Below are positions 59,767 to 64,000 of a stretch of DNA of 64,000 bases, piece by piece. The DNA is from Otis tarda (Eukaryota > Chordata > Aves > Otidiformes > Otididae). The position numbers were made by a program, and so were the translations under genes. The notes beneath the pieces are model-generated. The model did no database searches and was not told where the DNA came from. It was given only the letters and a program-made list of their open reading frames with translations. The stretch's first letter is position 1. Each line of letters starts with the position of its first letter. The stretch spans positions 63,664,987 through 63,728,986 of the forward strand of contig CM048557.1 in NCBI GenBank assembly GCA_026413225.1. Reading direction: 5' to 3'.

Positions 59767-62700
59767 CCTAGGACTCCTCAGCAGCCTCTGCATATTTAGG
59801 CAGTGACGTGGGTCCTGGCTGTTTCTTCTGTCTTCTCAGACTTTTTGGAAACAATTATCTTCTTTTTTTGCCACATAAGAGTTCTGCTGTACGTGGGATG
59901 ATTGATGCTGTTCAGGTAGTTTTTTTAAATTCCCTAAGCATAAGATGAGTTTTCAAAAGTTTTTTTTTCTTTCACAGTAAGTCTTGAGGACAGGGATCCT
60001 TTGCTGGGCAGCCCTAGGATCTGGTCTGTACCTGACTGTGTGGGAGGTCTCGTGTAAAACCAGAGTGCTGTCACCATGTGCTGACAGCGCTTCCCAGCTA
60101 GGTTCTGCAGCTTTGACAAGCTTTTACTGTAACTATATGAATAATGTGATTTCTGAGATTTTCTGAAAAAATCAAAGCAGAAGGAAATCAGCACTACCAT
60201 GCTGATTAGCCACATTGATGTGAAGCTGCTTGTGCAGACTTCTAGGGTTTGGTTTTAATTGGTGAGTGAAAAGACATCAACTGTGTGGATCAGCTTCTCC
60301 TGTGCAGCTACAGGTCTGTTAGTGGGTTTCACACCAGATATAAAAAAAGAGCGTTGACACTCATGAATTAGTAAGGCCAGGTTTTGGAGATGAATGTGTT
60401 TTGTGGCTTGCAAGTAGTTTAGGTGCAATGGAGGACATAAGAAAGGCAAGAAAAGAGCGCGTTGCCTATAGCCACGTGGGGTTGGGAAGTTTGACTTCAA
60501 ATACGCCTTCACCTGCTTCAGACTTTAGCCTGACCCCATATCCTCTTCTCCCTTAGCTCTTCCCCTTCTCTTGTTCCTGTACTGTCTTTTCCTTTAAAAG
60601 AAGTGTTAAATAAACTCTTGTTGGTGCATTTCCTCTCTTATTTCCTCCCACTACCATCTTTTCCGTCCTCTTTCTTCCACTCTTAAGCTGCCCTCAGACT
60701 GTTTCATCCTTCCCACTCGCAGCTGTTGAAGCCCTGGAAGAGGACAGCTCTAGTGCAACCCTTTCCACCTACAAAACAACCAGAGCTGGCAGAAGCATGT
60801 TTTGTTACTTTGCAGGGCTGGTGCAGTCACCTTGTAGAGATGGGATGTGTTCGGTGCAATCTGTAAAGAAGCTTAGAGCATTTAATCTATGGTTGGTTAG
60901 TTAAAAAGATGTGGAGGTAACTTTGTGCATGGATGTGACCAACCAGAGGGTGTTCCGTTAGCTTCAAAATAAATGTGAGTGATTGTGAAATTGTATATAG
61001 AAGATTGTTGCTTGGGTAGATAGAGCTTTAGACTGGGACTGAAGAATGTCTGACACTGAAATCTTGCCTTCAGATTTAAATTTCAGTAGTTTGGATTAAT
61101 TGTTTCCATGATGTATTTTTGCCTTAGCTGATACTTTGATGCAAGTTTCAACAAAATATTTCAGTGAGAACAAAGCAGGAGATGGGAGTGGACAGATCAC
61201 TGGAAAAAGAAAGTAAGGCAATCTGAAAAAATCATGCTCAAATCGCAAGACAAGTACTAAGTAATTTCATTAGGCTGTTCTGAAGGTCATAGCGTAGAAT
61301 ATGTTTTCTGTCCTGTGTCTAGGCCCTACAGGATATTCGAGTGTTTTCAGCAATCAAAATATTTTGTAAGTAGTGGCAGGAAGCAAATATTGCACAGCTG
61401 TCCATTGTAACAAGTTCATATTAATATTTTCTTAAAAACTCTTCAACCTAATACGTTTTTATTCTGTTTCATTATGTCAGATGTTTAAGTGTATTATCTA
61501 GTCTGATCTCCTTTGCAAGACAAACCATCTGTACTGTTGTTTATTCCCTTCACAGACTCTACATAAATTTATTCCCCCCTTTTCACATCAAAATGAAGGC
61601 ACTTCTTGCAGACTGTTAATACTCTCAGACTTTTGTTATTATTTTTATTGCACTATTTGTATCGTTGAAAATGTTTTGAGGTGACCTTAATGTTTAGTTT
61701 CAGACTAAAATTTGCAACAGATAGAGGAATGAAAATATTTTAAAACCTCTTAGTCCCTACTGTTTTGCTCTTTGAGACTTACTTTATGTAAGACTTCACT
61801 GTGGTTTTACAAGGGCACTTGCTATTTTTTTTTAATTCTATAGTATTCCAGCTAATGAAAACTTAATGAAAAATCAAAACCAAAGGGTTCTAGAAATCTT
61901 TCTTTTAATATAGCAACTGAATCTTATCTGGAAAAAACCAAGTGCATTAAAACACTTGTAGTTGCTATGCTGGATTCAATTAACTGACTCCAAAAAAAAA
62001 ACAACCTCCAAAGTTAAATTATTTTTTTCTGTATTGTGCTTGTGTATAGCAGTGATTCAATTTGAAAATGTTAATTGTCTTCCTTGCAATTTCACTTTGC
62101 TTTTGGATGGATGGATGAACATGTTGTTAATACCTGTAGCTGATGTATGTTACTTTTTGTTTTCTTCAACAGAATCTTCATCTTTTTTCTTCGGTTTTTT
62201 TTTTTTGTTGATTAGCAACTTTTGACTTGCCCCTCTTTCTGCAGCTAGCTGTAACTACTTTGGTCTTTCTTTTTTCCCATGCCTGCTATTTCAAGGCAAA
62301 AACATTGCTCAGCTTCTCATTAAAAATAAGATGATGTGAAAGTCCTGTACAATTCAGAAGCAGTTAAAGTGGTGAAAAGACAACCCAGCATTTATCTAAA
62401 ACTGGCAAACTGCTTGCTAGATGGAGTTACGTGATGGCAGTACCTGGAATAGGAAGCTCCAGATATTGATCGCTTCTCAATAACTTGACCATCTTTTAGT
62501 ACTAAGTGTTTGTGTATGTTTGTTGATACGGGAATGACAGAGAGCTGGAATTAAGCGTTATTATTCCTTTGTGGAATCTGAAGGGACAAACAATTGGCTG
62601 TGAAAGCAAAAATTCTTGTATGCAGTTTGTGAAGGATTTTTTTGAGGTAAGAGGAGTTGATTTTAGTTTACTCAATATCTGTCAAGATGTCCAAGGTAGT

Positions 62701-64000
62701 ACATGACTGAGTTTTGAAAGGGAGAAAACCAGATTTAAGTAAAAATTAATTGTAGTGGTTTAACATCTCAGATGACTGTTATCATGTATGTGTATTGAAT
62801 GTTTGTAATATGAGCTTGAGATTGAGAGAAGAAGGGTTTTTAGTTGCTGGATTTGATTTGTTCCTCCACTTCTCCAGAAAAAATTAGTGATGAGTGTTTC
62901 TGGACTTGACTCTTTCTGGATGCTTAGAGAGTAAATAGGAACACACAAAAGTCAGTTGTTCCGTATATGCTTCTGTGTGCGTTGCATGGAAATGAGTCAC
63001 AACTTGCGTTGTCATGAAGTCTGAAAGATCAAAAGCTTTGAACTGAATTAACAAAAATGATTCTTTAAAAGAGTGCGTAACTTATTTTTAATTTCTGACA
63101 GATCAGAAAGAGAAAATTGCAGTGTCATTGAATTTGAGAGTTGTTTCTTCTCCAGTTTTTGGTGCTAGACAGTTGTAAGTGGAGGCTGTGATTTTTGATT
63201 AATAGTCTGATTTGAGGAACTAAGGCTTTTAAAAGGAAGGAAAAAAAATCCTGGTACCTTAATAACGTTCTTTGTAGTACTTCAGGCTTATTTCCTGTGC
63301 CTTGCACTGTAAATTAAATTTTTGTTTCCTCTAATGCCATTCTGTTAAGGAGACAATTAGCTTATAGTAAATGATTAAAATTAGTGTAGGAAGATATAGA
63401 TGTAGTAAAAAGAGTAAGTGCTCCCCTGTGGCCTGAATCTGTGACTCTGCAGCTCCTCGAAGTGACTGAGCTGCTGGTGAGTGGTGGTCATCAGTGACAT
63501 CAAGTGGGCTGAGTGCGAAATGACAGCGTCTCCCCATCGGACACCCCTGTAACTCCCCACTGGCTGTGAGGTTGCCTTTGTGCTCCTGTCTCAGCCATGC
63601 TCACGTCATGTTTATGTTGCACTGAGAGATTCCGTCACTGCAGGGCAACAAGTCTTCAGTTCTACGTTGCAGTGACTGATAAACATTCAAACTTGAGAGG
63701 GAGGCATTGCATTTCCCACACAACAGCCTTCGCAAAAAGCTGCAGCTGTTTGGAGGGGCATCCTCAAGTCCTCAGACTTTTATCCAGACAATTTCAGGAG
63801 CATGGGGAGACGAAGCTGCCTTAAGCTGGAAGTTGCGTTTTCTCTGTACACATACATACCCTCTTACTACACTCTTAATACGGCTTCTGAAACTATGCAG
63901 TAAGCAAATGTTATCTTTCTATTGTCTGTCTGGCTACATGGTGTCTTCCAGAAAGAAATGGTGAGCCAGCTTATCTCCTGTTTTTCAGTCTGCCTTCCTA
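59767..64000 (+). other. Probable first or second intron of the next gene
   Basis: AT-rich with no supported coding exon. The frames present are about 93 codons or shorter, with no family signature, and no WD40-repeat sequence is seen. The 63.4-64.0 kb end is somewhat GC-richer without recognisable content. The coding part of the gene begun at the second island should lie beyond 64,000. Confidence 0.45.

Noticed and set aside
60997-61100. A tRNA-SINE-like head ('gtagatagagctttagactg')
   Set aside because: The match to a MIR or tRNA A-box is short, and no B-box or tail follows.
1-64000. CRISPR arrays, rRNA, tRNA genes, prokaryotic operons
   Set aside because: No spaced direct repeats, no rRNA signatures, no complete A-box/B-box tRNA structure. 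The window is vertebrate-type DNA with introns.

Overview
This is a window of vertebrate nuclear DNA, most probably from a bird. Large AT-rich non-coding stretches surround one recognisable multi-exon protein gene, and two sharp CpG islands stand out. The bird call rests on three things: a solo LTR whose start and TATA region resemble an LTR family I remember as abundant in birds, old CR1-type LINE remnants, and no L1 or Alu. It is an inference, not a database result.

Layout: (1) About 1-27,250 is non-coding on any evidence I can see. It holds one weak minus-strand exon candidate (1380-1463), a MIR/CORE-SINE-like relic near 14.9 kb, a 688-bp solo LTR at 20,577-21,264 with a perfect 5-bp target duplication, and an ancient minus-strand CR1-like LINE fragment near 26.0-26.8 kb. 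(2) About 27,280-28,900 is a CpG-island promoter with four CCAAT boxes in 51 bp plus NRF1- and YY1-like motifs. It ends in exon 1 of SGPP1, the sphingosine-1-phosphate phosphatase 1 gene. (3) SGPP1 lies on the + strand in three coding exons (28,253-28,870; 40,105-40,194; 42,117-42,668). They join in frame into a 419-residue protein carrying all three motifs of the lipid phosphate phosphatase family. Its introns hold faint CR1- and MIR-like fossils and a perfect 10-bp hairpin. (4) About 42,669-57,400 is the SGPP1 3' UTR followed by an intergenic stretch with possible polyadenylation signals, simple repeats and one block that looks like a conserved non-coding element. (5) About 57,430-58,620 is a second CpG island with CCAAT, RFX X-box, YY1 and NRF1 motifs. 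It is followed by a short chain of splice-bounded candidate 5' untranslated exons (to 58,157; 58,615-58,688; 59,501-59,544), so a second + strand gene seems to begin here with its coding part beyond the window. Vertebrate gene order (SYNE2 - SGPP1 - WDR89 - PPP2R5E, from memory) suggests WDR89. No coding sequence here proves that.

SGPP1 removes phosphate from sphingosine-1-phosphate in the endoplasmic reticulum and so steers the balance between S1P and ceramide. I found no operon-like grouping, CRISPR array, tRNA, rRNA or intact mobile element, and nothing I would call a new biological system. The points most worth following up are the untranslated-exon chain after the second island, the minus-strand exon candidate near 1.4 kb, two Trp-to-Cys differences from mammals in SGPP1, and the ancient repeats kept in the locus.
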